Shown here: positions 1 through 6,166 of the stretch, one piece after another | Position numbering within the stretch: the first letter of the stretch is position 1 | Layout: each line of letters begins with the position of its first letter | From: Alphaproteobacteria bacterium | GTDB lineage: Bacteria > Pseudomonadota > Alphaproteobacteria > Rhizobiales > Xanthobacteraceae | Length of the DNA stretch: 7,640 nt | Reading direction: 5' to 3' | Assembly (NCBI GenBank): GCA_005884855.1 | Contig: VAZS01000332.1 | Coordinates: forward strand, 379-8,018 | Translations under genes and position numbers: made by a program | Notes under the pieces: model-generated | What the model was told of the DNA's origin: nothing | Database searches by the model: none | Seen by the model: only the letters and a program-made list of their open reading frames with translations

Positions 1-455
1 GATAATGCCGCAACCGAAGCGCGCGTCATCGTGATCGGGCACAAATGACCGGTCTCGACCTGCGCTGCCATATAGAATTTCGCCGCCCGCACCACTTCCG
101 CCGGAGCGCCGGCAGGCTTGCCTTCGGCGGTCCAAGTGGAATTGTGAATGCCGGCATGCGCGCTGCGCGCCATCAGTTCATGATACGCCGGATGGAATTC
201 GACTTCGTCGCGCTTGTTGCCCCGCGAATCGAACGTGCGCAGCTTGGGCGTATTCTCGTTGGCGATACGGCCGCGGGCCGCCATCGCGGCGGAACCCCAG
301 TGCTGGCCAAACTCTGACAATTCCTTGCTCGCCGAAGCCCCGCCATTGACCGCCACTGCTTCGACGAGCGGTCTGTCCACCGCAAACAGGTCGACGTCTT
401 CGAATGGCGGCGATTGGTTGAACACTTCGTGCGTCGCGAATGTTGCCTGCACCAT
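1..455 (-). CDS. aidB: AidB-type acyl-CoA dehydrogenase, N-terminal part (3' end outside window)
   Basis: Reading leftward from the ATG at 455 gives 151 codons with no stop to the window edge, so the C-terminal part is missing. The protein starts MVQATFATHEVFNQSPPFED and aligns by eye along its whole length with the N-terminus of E. coli AidB. Matching landmarks are HEVFNQ (9-14), FGQHWGSA (49-56), VEFHPAYHELM (85-95), IHNSTW (103-108), AAQVETGHLCPITMT (130-144). AidB proteins are FAD-binding members of the acyl-CoA dehydrogenase superfamily, induced in E. coli by alkylation stress and able to bind DNA. Their in vivo substrate is uncertain, so a metabolic acyl-CoA dehydrogenase role is not excluded. 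The start is supported by a strong Shine-Dalgarno eight bases upstream. The gene is divergent from pyrB. The FAD site and the DNA-binding C-terminal domain lie outside the window and cannot be checked. Confidence 0.85.
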   Translation of the reverse strand, partial: MVQATFATHEVFNQSPPFEDVDLFAVDRPLVEAVAVNGGASASKELSEFGQHWGSAAMAARGRIANENTPKLRTFDSRGNKRDEVEFHPAYHELMARSAHAGIHNSTWTAEGKPAGAPAEVVRAAKFYMAAQVETGHLCPITMTRASVAAL

Positions 456-463
456 GGCCGCGC

Positions 464-469
464 CCTCCT
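464..469 (-). promoter_or_regulatory. Ribosome binding site of aidB
   Basis: On the minus strand the sequence AGGAGG lies 8 bases before the ATG at 455. It is a full consensus Shine-Dalgarno and fixes the start of the aidB-like gene. Confidence 0.8.
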
Positions 470-641
470 GGTCGGAGATTCGGGAATCAGCTTACGCCGG
501 AACGAGCCTGGTTTCACGAGGCCAAACCCTGGTACACGGCGCGGATCACTGTTGGCGAGGCAATCGCGGCGACTTTGCGGCCTGCCCGTTTACCGTGTTT
601 CCGACAGATCGGGGGATAACTGGCGGCGCCACTATTGGCCC

Positions 642-670
642 TTGCCCACCCTTTGATCTCTGCCTATAGC
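642..670 (+). promoter_or_regulatory. Candidate sigma-70 type promoter of the pyrB operon
   Basis: TTGCCC (642-647) and TATAGC (665-670) are separated by exactly 17 bases, each matching four of six positions of the housekeeping consensus. The predicted start of transcription would be within a few bases of the pyrB ATG at 681, with A680 and G675 as purine candidates. The mRNA would therefore be leaderless or nearly so, which fits the absence of a Shine-Dalgarno before pyrB. This is a by-eye match in GC-rich DNA and not a proven promoter. Confidence 0.45.
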
Positions 671-680
671 TGTCGTTTTA

Positions 681-1634
681 ATGACCCCTGCATCGAAATC
701 GACCTTTGTCCTTGGTCACCGGCACCTGTTGGGAATCGAGGGGCTTTCCCTTGCCGATATCACCGGCCTGCTCGATCTGTCCGAGGAATACGTTGAACTC
801 AACCGACAGGTCGACAAGAAGCGCACCTCGCTTCGAGGCCGCACCCAGATCAACCTGTTCTTCGAGTCCTCGACCCGCACCCAATCCTCGTTCGAAATTG
901 CGGGCAAACGGCTCGGCGCCGACGTCATGAACATGTCGGTGTCGTCCTCGTCGATGCGCAAGGGCGAAACCCTGGTCGATACGGCCGCGACGCTGAACGC
1001 GATGCATCCGGACATCCTCGTGGTGCGGCACCATGCTTCCGGCGCCGTCGAATTGCTGGCGCGCAAGGTGGACGGCTCGGTGATCAACGCCGGGGATGGC
1101 GCCCACGAACATCCGACCCAGGCGCTGCTCGACGCGCTGACCATCCGCCGCAACAAAGGCCGCGTGGAAGGTCTCGTGGTTGCGATCTGCGGCGATGTGA
1201 TGCATTCGCGGGTGGCGCGCTCGAACATCCTTCTCCTCAATACCATGGGCGCGCGGGTCCGGGTGGTCGCGCCCTCCACCCTGTTGCCGCGCGGCATCGA
1301 GCGGATGGGCGTCGAGGTGGCCCGCGACATGCGCCAGGGTCTCGAGGGCGCTGACATCGTGATGATGCTGCGGCTGCAGCGCGAGCGCATGAATGGTTCG
1401 TTCGTGCCTTCATCAGGCGAATACTTCCATTATTTCGGGCTCGACCAGAAGAAGCTCGCCTACGCCAAGCCGGACGCGCTGGTGATGCATCCCGGGCCGA
1501 TGAATCGCGGAGTCGAGATCGATTCGATCGTGGCCGACGGCGCGCAATCGCTGATCCGCGAACAAGTGGAAATGGGAGTGGCAGTGCGGATGGCGGTGCT
1601 GGAAGCGCTCGCCCGCAACCTGCCGAACGCGTGA
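681..1634 (+). CDS. pyrB: Aspartate carbamoyltransferase catalytic subunit (ATCase)
   Basis: PyrB (317 aa, cytosolic) condenses carbamoyl phosphate with L-aspartate to carbamoyl aspartate, the committed step of de novo pyrimidine synthesis. The carbamoyl-phosphate loop SSTRT is at 63-67. The mobile loop [11 protein letters not shown] at 86-96 carries the Ser and Lys that reach into the neighbouring active site. Further conserved sites are R116-H117, HPTQALLD at 144-151, [11 protein letters not shown] at 171-181 (aspartate domain), RLQRER at 231-236 and HPGPMNRG at 270-277. The last motif is typical of ATCases that pair with a PyrC-type partner, unlike the E. coli enzyme with PyrI. Length and N-terminus match Bradyrhizobium PyrB as I recall it, so ATG 681 is kept although no Shine-Dalgarno precedes it. 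No pyrI is present; pyrC' follows after 4 bases, implying translational coupling. Confidence 0.97.
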   Translation: MTPASKSTFVLGHRHLLGIEGLSLADITGLLDLSEEYVELNRQVDKKRTSLRGRTQINLFFESSTRTQSSFEIAGKRLGADVMNMSVSSSSMRKGETLVDTAATLNAMHPDILVVRHHASGAVELLARKVDGSVINAGDGAHEHPTQALLDALTIRRNKGRVEGLVVAICGDVMHSRVARSNILLLNTMGARVRVVAPSTLLPRGIERMGVEVARDMRQGLEGADIVMMLRLQRERMNGSFVPSSGEYFHYFGLDQKKLAYAKPDALVMHPGPMNRGVEIDSIVADGAQSLIREQVEMGVAVRMAVLEALARNLPNA

Positions 1635-1638
1635 CATC

Positions 1639-2940
1639 ATGCTGACCGACCGCCGCCCGATCCTGCTCGCCAACGCCCGCCTGATCGATCCCTCGCGGGA
1701 TTTTGACGGCATCGGCGACATCCTGATCGCTGACGGCGCGATCCGCGACTCCAGGCGGGGCATCGGCACGGCCGGGGTCCCGGAAGGCACCGACATCGTC
1801 AATTGCGCTGGCAAGATCGTCGCTCCGGGGCTGATCGACATCCGGGCATTTGTGGGCGAGCCCGGTGCCAGCCACCGCGAGACCTTTGCTTCCGCCAGTC
1901 AGGCCGCTGCGGCCGGCGGCATCACGACCATCATCTGCCAGCCCGATACCTCGCCGGTGATCGACAATTCGGCGACGGTGGATTTTGTCATGCGTCGTGC
2001 GCGCGACACCGCGATCGTCAACATCCAGCCAATGGCGGCGCTGACCAAGGGGTTGGGTGGCGAGGAGATGACCGAGATCGGTCTATTGAAAGCCGCGGGC
2101 GCGGTCGCATTCACCGATGGCGACAAAAGCGTCACCAACGCGCAGGTGATGCGGCGCGCCCTCACCTATGCGCGCGATTTCGACGCGCTGATCGTGCACC
2201 ACACCGAAGACCCCAATCTGGTCGGCGAAGGCGTCATGAACGAAGGCGAATTCGCCGCGCGCTTAGGGCTGATCGGGATTCCCAACGCGGCCGAGGCTGT
2301 GATGCTGGAGCGCGACATGCGGCTGGTCGCGCTGACCGGAGGGCGCTACCACGCGGCCTCGGTGAGCTGCATCGAATCGCTGGATATTCTCAAGCGCGCC
2401 CGCGATGCCGGCTTGTCGGTCAGCGCCTCGGTTTCGATCAACCATCTGACCCTGAACGAAAACGACATCGGCCCGTACCGGACGTTCCTGAAGCTTTCGC
2501 CGCCACTGCGCACCGAAGACGACCGCCTCGCGCTGGTCGCCGCCCTGGCCTCCGGATTGATCGATGTCGTGATGTCCGATCATAATCCGCAGGACGTCGA
2601 GGTGAAGCGGCTGCCGTTTGCGGAAGCGGCTTCTGGCGCCATCGGTTTGCAAACCATGTTGCCGGCGGCACTGCGGCTGATCCACAATGGCGACATGGAT
2701 TTCAAGACGCTGGTCCGCGCGATGTCGACGCGCCCCGCCGAGCTATTAGGGTTGCCGGGCGGAACGCTGCGCGCCGGCGCGCCGGCCGACATTGTCGTGA
2801 TCGATCCCGAGACGCCGTGGGTGCTCGATCCCGTCGACATCAAATCGCAATGCAAAAACACGCCGTTCGACGAAGCGCGGTTCTCGGGCCGCGTGGTGCG
2901 CACGATCGTCGGTGGACGTACGGTGTATGAACATGTCTGA
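1639..2940 (+). CDS. pyrC': Dihydroorotase-like PyrC', predicted non-catalytic partner of ATCase
   Basis: A 433-aa amidohydrolase-fold protein that automated pipelines would probably call dihydroorotase. The overall fold is intact: N-terminal small beta domain, the PGLID strand at 63-67, and the C-terminal [15 protein letters not shown] and ADIVVID segments near 363-389. By motif alignment to class I dihydroorotases the active site is degraded. The zinc-binding HxH is R69-A70-F71; the substrate Arg of LREPG is G73; the Asn of the MPNT motif is D103; the metal His of the HVS motif is S241. Retained are D160, H188 and D314. In Pseudomonas the gene after pyrB encodes an inactive dihydroorotase-like protein needed to assemble active dodecameric ATCase. 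I infer the same structural role here, with the true dihydroorotase elsewhere. It begins 4 bases after the pyrB stop, so coupled translation and fixed stoichiometry are likely. Confidence 0.9.
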   Translation: MLTDRRPILLANARLIDPSRDFDGIGDILIADGAIRDSRRGIGTAGVPEGTDIVNCAGKIVAPGLIDIRAFVGEPGASHRETFASASQAAAAGGITTIICQPDTSPVIDNSATVDFVMRRARDTAIVNIQPMAALTKGLGGEEMTEIGLLKAAGAVAFTDGDKSVTNAQVMRRALTYARDFDALIVHHTEDPNLVGEGVMNEGEFAARLGLIGIPNAAEAVMLERDMRLVALTGGRYHAASVSCIESLDILKRARDAGLSVSASVSINHLTLNENDIGPYRTFLKLSPPLRTEDDRLALVAALASGLIDVVMSDHNPQDVEVKRLPFAEAASGAIGLQTMLPAALRLIHNGDMDFKTLVRAMSTRPAELLGLPGGTLRAGAPADIVVIDPETPWVLDPVDIKSQCKNTPFDEARFSGRVVRTIVGGRTVYEHV

Positions 2941-2961
2941 TCTGCCCGGGATGTACGTTCC

Positions 2962-2967
2962 AAGGAG
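2962..2967 (+). promoter_or_regulatory. Ribosome binding site of plsY
   Basis: AAGGAG lies 8 bases before the ATG at 2976, within the 35-base gap after pyrC'. It supports the plsY start and suggests plsY is translated independently within the same transcript. Confidence 0.8.
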
Positions 2968-2975
2968 CAACGGCG

Positions 2976-3572
2976 ATGTCAGCTGACGCATTTCTGCCGG
3001 TGGCGCTGGCTTTCGGTTATCTCCTCGGCTCGATCCCGTTCGGGCTCATTCTCACCAAACTCGCGGGCACCGCGGACCTTCGCTCCATCGGCTCCGGCAA
3101 CATCGGCGCCACCAACGTGCTGCGCACCGGACGCAAGGGCCTCGCAGCGGCGACCCTGATCTGCGACATGCTGAAGGGCACGTTGGCGGTCGTCGTTGCC
3201 GGTTACTATGACGGCCCGAACGCCGCGATGCTGGCGGCGCTCGGCGCCTTTCTCGGCCACCTGTTCCCGCTGTGGCTGAAGTTCAAGGGGGGCAAAGGGG
3301 TAGCGGTCTACATCGGTGTGCTCATCGGACTATTCTGGCCCGCCGCCATCGTGTTCTGCGTGATATGGGCTTCAACGGCCTTCACATCGCGCTACTCTTC
3401 ACTCTCGGCGTTGGTTGCGAGTTTTGTGACGCCGATCTTCCTGTGGTGGTTCGGCCACCCGGCCCTGGCATCGCTGTTTGCGGTGCTGAGCCTGATGTTG
3501 TTCTACATGCACCGCGAATACATCCAGCGATTGCAGGCGGGCACCGAGGGCCGGATCGGGGAGAAGAAGTAG
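2976..3572 (+). CDS. plsY: Acyl-phosphate:glycerol-3-phosphate acyltransferase PlsY
   Basis: PlsY (198 aa, inner membrane) transfers an acyl group from acyl-phosphate to glycerol-3-phosphate, the first acylation of phospholipid synthesis after PlsX. Hydrophobic segments lie near 5-25, 55-78, 83-100, 109-135 and 145-175, fitting the family's five-helix topology. Motif 1 is [11 protein letters not shown] at 40-50. Motif 2, the glycine-rich phosphate loop, is [17 protein letters not shown] at 94-110. Motif 3 near the C-terminus is HREYIQRL at 179-186 followed by AGTE at 188-191. The residue usually Asn in motif 3 is Tyr182 here (see findings). The length is normal. It is the third gene of the pyrB operon; pyrimidine synthesis and lipid synthesis are linked only by position. 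Its stop is 5 bp from the convergent amidase stop and I see no terminator between them. Confidence 0.95.
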   Translation: MSADAFLPVALAFGYLLGSIPFGLILTKLAGTADLRSIGSGNIGATNVLRTGRKGLAAATLICDMLKGTLAVVVAGYYDGPNAAMLAALGAFLGHLFPLWLKFKGGKGVAVYIGVLIGLFWPAAIVFCVIWASTAFTSRYSSLSALVASFVTPIFLWWFGHPALASLFAVLSLMLFYMHREYIQRLQAGTEGRIGEKK

Positions 3573-3577
3573 CTCCT

Positions 3578-4819
3578 TTACTTGCGCGCGAGCGCCTCCT
3601 CGACAAAGCGCGCCGCAGCGAGCGCGCCGGCGTCATTGCCAAATCGGGCAATCACCTGCACCCCCACCGGTAATCCGCCCGTGGCGATAGTGGCGGGAAC
3701 GTTGACGCAGGGAACACCCATCAAGGTCCAGAGCTTGTTGAAGCGGGTATCGCCGGTCGAGGCGAGCCCCTTCGGGGCAACGCCCGGCGCGGAGAACGTC
3801 AGCAACATATCGACCTCCTCGAATATGCGCCCCAGCGCTTTTCGGCCACGGTTCGCACTCCTGCGTGCCTCGTCGTACTCCGCCGGAAGGATGCCCTTCG
3901 TCTCGTCCAGCTTTGCACGAAGCAACGACGGCATGGCCTCGTACTGCGTCAGGTATTCCCAGGCGAGCGCCTGATGCGCCTCGAACTCCTGCACGGTCTC
4001 GTGAGCTTGCCACGCCTCTGCCAATAGCTCCGGCAGGGCAATCGCGCGCACTGAAGCGCCGGCCCGTGCCGCCGTATCAGCCGCGACCCGCAAGGCCTCG
4101 CTGCTTGCCGCTTCCGGCGCGCCCGCAAAATCCTGTGTCACTACGCCGATGCGCGGTTTCTCGATTGCCGCACCGGGCAAAAGTTCGGGCCGATTGGTCA
4201 CCGCTGAAAGGGCGCGCGCCAGATCGTTCACGCCGGCTGCGAACAGGCCTACGGTATCCAACGTCCACGAGAAGCATTTCACGCCAACGGTAGGCAGCAG
4301 CCGGAATGACGGCTTGATCGCGGCCACGCCGCAAAACGAAGCCGGCCGGATCACGGAACCACCGGTCTGCGTGCCCAGCGCGAGCGGGATCATGCCGGCG
4401 GCGACCGCGGCCGCCGAGCCCGATGATGATCCGCCCGGCGTATGATCCGGATTTCGCGGATTGAGCGTTGCGGCCGGATCGCGCGAGGCGAACGCCGTCG
4501 TCGCGGTCTTTCCGACAATGCTCGCCCCCGCCTGCTTCAGCATCATCACAACAGGGGCGTCCGCGCGTGGCCGCCAGCCCCGGTAGATCTTTGAACCCAT
4601 TTCAGTCGGAAGGTCCGCGGTATCGATGATGTCCTTGATGCCAACGGCAATGCCGCGCAGCGGTCCTTTGCCTGACGAGCGGACGTTTTCGGCACGACAG
4701 ACGAACGCGCCGATGGTCTTGTCGAGAGCGTCGATGGCTTGCAGCGACTGCGCGATCGCCGCATCGCCCGAAAGATCGCCGGAATCGATACGACGCTGGA
4801 GTTCGGAGAGCGAGATCAT
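3578..4819 (-). CDS. Amidase-signature hydrolase, malonamidase E2-like
   Basis: This 413-aa protein carries the complete amidase signature: [14 protein letters not shown] at 129-142 and [12 protein letters not shown] at 149-160. The Ser-cisSer-Lys triad is K62 (VGIKDIIDT), S131 and S155, with R158 just after the nucleophile. These four numbers are those published for malonamidase E2 of Bradyrhizobium japonicum, which hydrolyses malonamate to malonate and ammonia and uses Arg158 for the malonyl carboxylate. From memory much of the sequence also matches, for example MISL at the start, [13 protein letters not shown] and [14 protein letters not shown] therefore favour a malonamidase, although substrate ranges in this family are wide. 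The start at 4819 is preferred over the in-frame ATG at 4879 because of the RBS and the exact numbering match. The gene lies opposite to its neighbours, has a candidate promoter of its own and abuts a damaged dprA. Confidence 0.88.
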   Translation of the reverse strand: MISLSELQRRIDSGDLSGDAAIAQSLQAIDALDKTIGAFVCRAENVRSSGKGPLRGIAVGIKDIIDTADLPTEMGSKIYRGWRPRADAPVVMMLKQAGASIVGKTATTAFASRDPAATLNPRNPDHTPGGSSSGSAAAVAAGMIPLALGTQTGGSVIRPASFCGVAAIKPSFRLLPTVGVKCFSWTLDTVGLFAAGVNDLARALSAVTNRPELLPGAAIEKPRIGVVTQDFAGAPEAASSEALRVAADTAARAGASVRAIALPELLAEAWQAHETVQEFEAHQALAWEYLTQYEAMPSLLRAKLDETKGILPAEYDEARRSANRGRKALGRIFEEVDMLLTFSAPGVAPKGLASTGDTRFNKLWTLMGVPCVNVPATIATGGLPVGVQVIARFGNDAGALAAARFVEEALARK

Positions 4820-5921
4820 CGGCAGATTTCCTCGGGAAAAGACCGGACCGGTTTTAAGGAGCGGGTCGGGATCGGGCAAGCGGCACGGGCAGGCCCATCG
4901 CAGCGCGCGATCCGCGCTGGAGGGGCTGCCCGAGCTGGCTCATCGTGGCGGGGCGACGCGCTCCCAGCGCATCTGCAGCGAGGAAGACGCGCGTGATGAG
5001 ATTGCCGCCAGCAATAGATTAGGCGTTGCTCTGCTGGCACCGGGCGAACCCGGCTATCCGCCGCGGCTCGCCGCGCTTGACGATGCGCCGCCGTTACTGG
5101 GGGTGCGCGGTGCGCCACCATTGCTAGGTGTCCGCGGCGCACCGGAGGTTCTGATGCGACCAATGATCGGGATCGTCGGCTCGCGTAACGCGTCAGGTGC
5201 CGGGTTGAAATTCGCGGGCACAATCGCCCGCGATCTCGGGGAGGCTGGTTTTATTATTGTCTCCGGATTGGCGCGCGGCATCGATCAGGCCGCGCATCGC
5301 GCCAGCCTTGGCAGCGGCACCGTGGCCGTGCTCGCAGGCGGTCATGACAGGATTTATCCGCCCGAGCACGAGGAACTGCTGGCACAGTTGTTGGACGCCG
5401 GCGGGGCTGCCATTTCCGAGATGCCGGTCGGTCACGTGCCCCGCGCCCGCGATTTTCCACGCCGCAACCGGTTGATCTCGGGCACGGCCGTTGGCGTGGT
5501 GGTGGTCGAGGCCGCCCATCACTCGGGCTCGCTGATCACCGCGCGCATCGCTGCCGAACAGGGCCGCGAGGTGTTCGCCGTGCCCGGCTCGCCGCTGGAC
5601 CCGCGTGCCGCCGGCACCAACGACCTGATAAAACAGGGCGCCACGCTCACTACCGAGGCTTCCGATGTCATCAATGCCGTCGAGCCGATCATGGGACGGC
5701 CGCTCGGCTCGCGCGAACCAGATCATGAGCCGCTGAATTCCGAACCCGATCAAGGTGATCGCGCTAGGGTCATCAGTCTGCTTGGCCCAAGCCCTGTTCT
5801 GCTGGACGATCTCATCCGCATGGCAGGCACCTCACCGGCGACGGTGCGCACGGTGCTGCTCGAGCTTGAACTTGCAGGACGACTCGAGCGTCACGGTGGC
5901 GGGCTGGTGTCGCTCACCTGA
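4734..5921 (+). CDS. dprA: DNA processing protein DprA (Smf), N-terminally damaged; start uncertain
   Basis: DprA binds single-stranded DNA and loads RecA during natural transformation. The Rossmann-fold core is intact. Counting from ATG 4734: IVGSR 147-151, SGLARGID 177-184, [10 protein letters not shown] 241-250, EAAHHSGSL 259-267, [10 protein letters not shown] 294-303. A C-terminal winged-helix domain spans about 344-395. The beginning is abnormal. Recognisable DprA sequence starts only at [12 protein letters not shown] (about nt 4902). The usual preceding helix-hairpin-like segment of alphaproteobacterial DprA ([15 protein letters not shown]-like) is absent in all three frames. In this frame no ATG, GTG or TTG exists between 4734 and 5103, so the nearest start lies inside the divergent amidase gene, where the encoded residues look like antisense. 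ATG 4734 (395 aa, weak GAGAG upstream) is a placeholder; earlier in-frame ATGs are 4713 and 4626. It may be a pseudogene or a truncated but used protein. An in-frame 9-residue duplication sits before the Rossmann fold. Confidence 0.8.
   Translation: MACSDCAIAASPERSPESIRRWSSESEIIGRFPREKTGPVLRSGSGSGKRHGQAHRSARSALEGLPELAHRGGATRSQRICSEEDARDEIAASNRLGVALLAPGEPGYPPRLAALDDAPPLLGVRGAPPLLGVRGAPEVLMRPMIGIVGSRNASGAGLKFAGTIARDLGEAGFIIVSGLARGIDQAAHRASLGSGTVAVLAGGHDRIYPPEHEELLAQLLDAGGAAISEMPVGHVPRARDFPRRNRLISGTAVGVVVVEAAHHSGSLITARIAAEQGREVFAVPGSPLDPRAAGTNDLIKQGATLTTEASDVINAVEPIMGRPLGSREPDHEPLNSEPDQGDRARVISLLGPSPVLLDDLIRMAGTSPATVRTVLLELELAGRLERHGGGLVSLT
4828..4833 (-). promoter_or_regulatory. Ribosome binding site of the amidase gene
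   Basis: GAGGAA on the minus strand ends 8 bases before the ATG at 4819. It decides the start in favour of MISLSELQ over the longer frame beginning MPDPDPLL at 4879. Confidence 0.75.
4851..4879 (-). promoter_or_regulatory. Candidate sigma-70 type promoter of the amidase gene
   Basis: On the minus strand TTGCCC (4879-4874) and TAAAAC (4856-4851) are separated by exactly 17 bases, each matching four of six consensus positions. Transcription would begin near 4844, giving a leader of about 25 bases that contains the GAGGAA RBS. The promoter lies just outside the point where recognisable dprA coding begins, so the amidase gene with its promoter forms one compact unit. By-eye match only. Confidence 0.4.
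5085..5138 (+). repeat. Tandem 9-codon duplication inside dprA (2 x 27 bp)
   Basis: Unit 1 (5085-5111) and unit 2 (5112-5138) each encode APPLLGVRG, directly adjacent and in frame, followed by APEVLM. They are identical as protein but differ at 7 of 27 bases, all third codon positions: CCG/CCA twice, TTA/TTG, CTG/CTA, GGG/GGT, GTG/GTC, GGT/GGC. Only GCG and CGC codons are unchanged. Typical DprA proteins have a single copy of this linker before the Rossmann fold. Confidence 0.9.
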
Positions 5922-5999
5922 TGCGGTCGAACTCTGGTCACCCTGTCCGCTGCAAGACTTTTTTGACGGGGGTACGCGAAATGGCACGCCGCGCAAGTT

Positions 6000-6029
6000 T
6001 TGGCTGCAATTCGCAACTAATTGGATACT
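6000..6029 (+). promoter_or_regulatory. Candidate upstream topA promoter
   Basis: TTGGCT (6000-6005) and GATACT (6024-6029) are separated by 18 bases, each matching four of six consensus positions, inside the AT-richer part of the intergenic region. It would give a topA leader of about 130 bases that includes the hairpin at 6106-6139. Confidence 0.3.
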
Positions 6030-6068
6030 AAACGGCACTCTCCTCGGTCCCCATCAACATCTGGCGAT

Positions 6069-6097
6069 TTGACAGGGGGCTCCGCTGCACCCATGTT
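6069..6097 (+). promoter_or_regulatory. Candidate downstream topA promoter
   Basis: A perfect TTGACA (6069-6074) is followed after 17 bases by CATGTT (6092-6097), a weak -10 matching three of six positions. Transcription would start near 6104, placing the hairpin at the very 5' end of the topA mRNA. Confidence 0.35.
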
Positions 6098-6105
6098 CGG
6101 AACGA

Positions 6106-6145
6106 AAAGGCCGGCGCGAATCCCGCGGAACGGGCCTTTATTTTT
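6106..6145 (+). terminator. Intrinsic terminator-like hairpin before topA
   Basis: AAAGGCC (6106-6112) pairs with GGCCTTT (6133-6139). Inside it CGCG (6115-6118) pairs with CGCG (6124-6127) around a 5-base loop. The outer arm runs directly into TTTATTTTT (6137-6145), giving the GC-stem plus U-tract layout of a Rho-independent terminator. The inner stem is separated from the outer one by unpaired bases, so it is not an ideal structure. It could end dprA transcription, act as an attenuator in the topA leader, or protect the 5' end of the topA mRNA. Only 21 bases separate it from the topA ATG. Confidence 0.6.
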
Positions 6146-6166
6146 CCCGTAAGCCATTGGAATGAC

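Larger units (their letters stand above)
456..680. other. Divergent intergenic region between aidB and pyrB
   Basis: These 225 bases separate two divergently oriented genes and should hold both promoters. On the plus strand a candidate pyrB promoter is listed separately. On the minus strand I found no convincing -35/-10 pair for aidB. A short imperfect inverted repeat, GCCA-CTAT-TGGC, lies at 628-639 just before the pyrB -35 element; four-base arms are too weak to call an operator. The open frames crossing this stretch (for example 214-669 on the plus strand) have no recognisable protein character. I see no RNA gene. Confidence 0.5.
5922..6166. other. dprA-topA intergenic region
   Basis: These 245 bases hold no credible gene; the frames that cross them (5755-6072 plus, 6028-6216 minus) lack protein character. 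The stretch 5955-6075 is more AT-rich than the flanking genes and carries two candidate promoters. A terminator-like hairpin follows at 6106-6145. The last bases before topA contain no clear Shine-Dalgarno. Confidence 0.6.

Noticed and set aside
173..517. Minus-strand open frame of 114 codons over the left edge region
   Set aside because: It is Arg/Ser-rich and overlaps, in another frame, the well-supported aidB reading, which has family similarity along its whole length and a consensus RBS.
628..639. GCCA-CTAT-TGGC inverted repeat as an operator before pyrB
   Set aside because: The arms are only four bases and the symmetry does not extend outward, as expected by chance in GC-rich DNA.
45..669. 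Plus-strand open frames at 45-317, 214-669 and 414-656
   Set aside because: They run antisense to aidB and into the intergenic region, with shadow-type composition and no recognisable domain.
678..1390. Long minus-strand frames opposite pyrB
   Set aside because: They are His/Arg/Asp-rich mirror frames of a strongly conserved gene and carry no motif of their own.
4626..4733. Treating the dprA frame from 4626 as real N-terminal protein
   Set aside because: This part is the antisense of conserved amidase codons and resembles no DprA N-terminus. The nearest in-frame ATG (4734) was used only as a placeholder.
4820..4879. Longer amidase start at 4879 ([11 protein letters not shown]...)
   Set aside because: The start at 4819 has a good RBS and gives catalytic residues numbered K62/S131/S155/R158 exactly as in malonamidase E2. 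The extra 20 residues would also overlap the candidate promoter.
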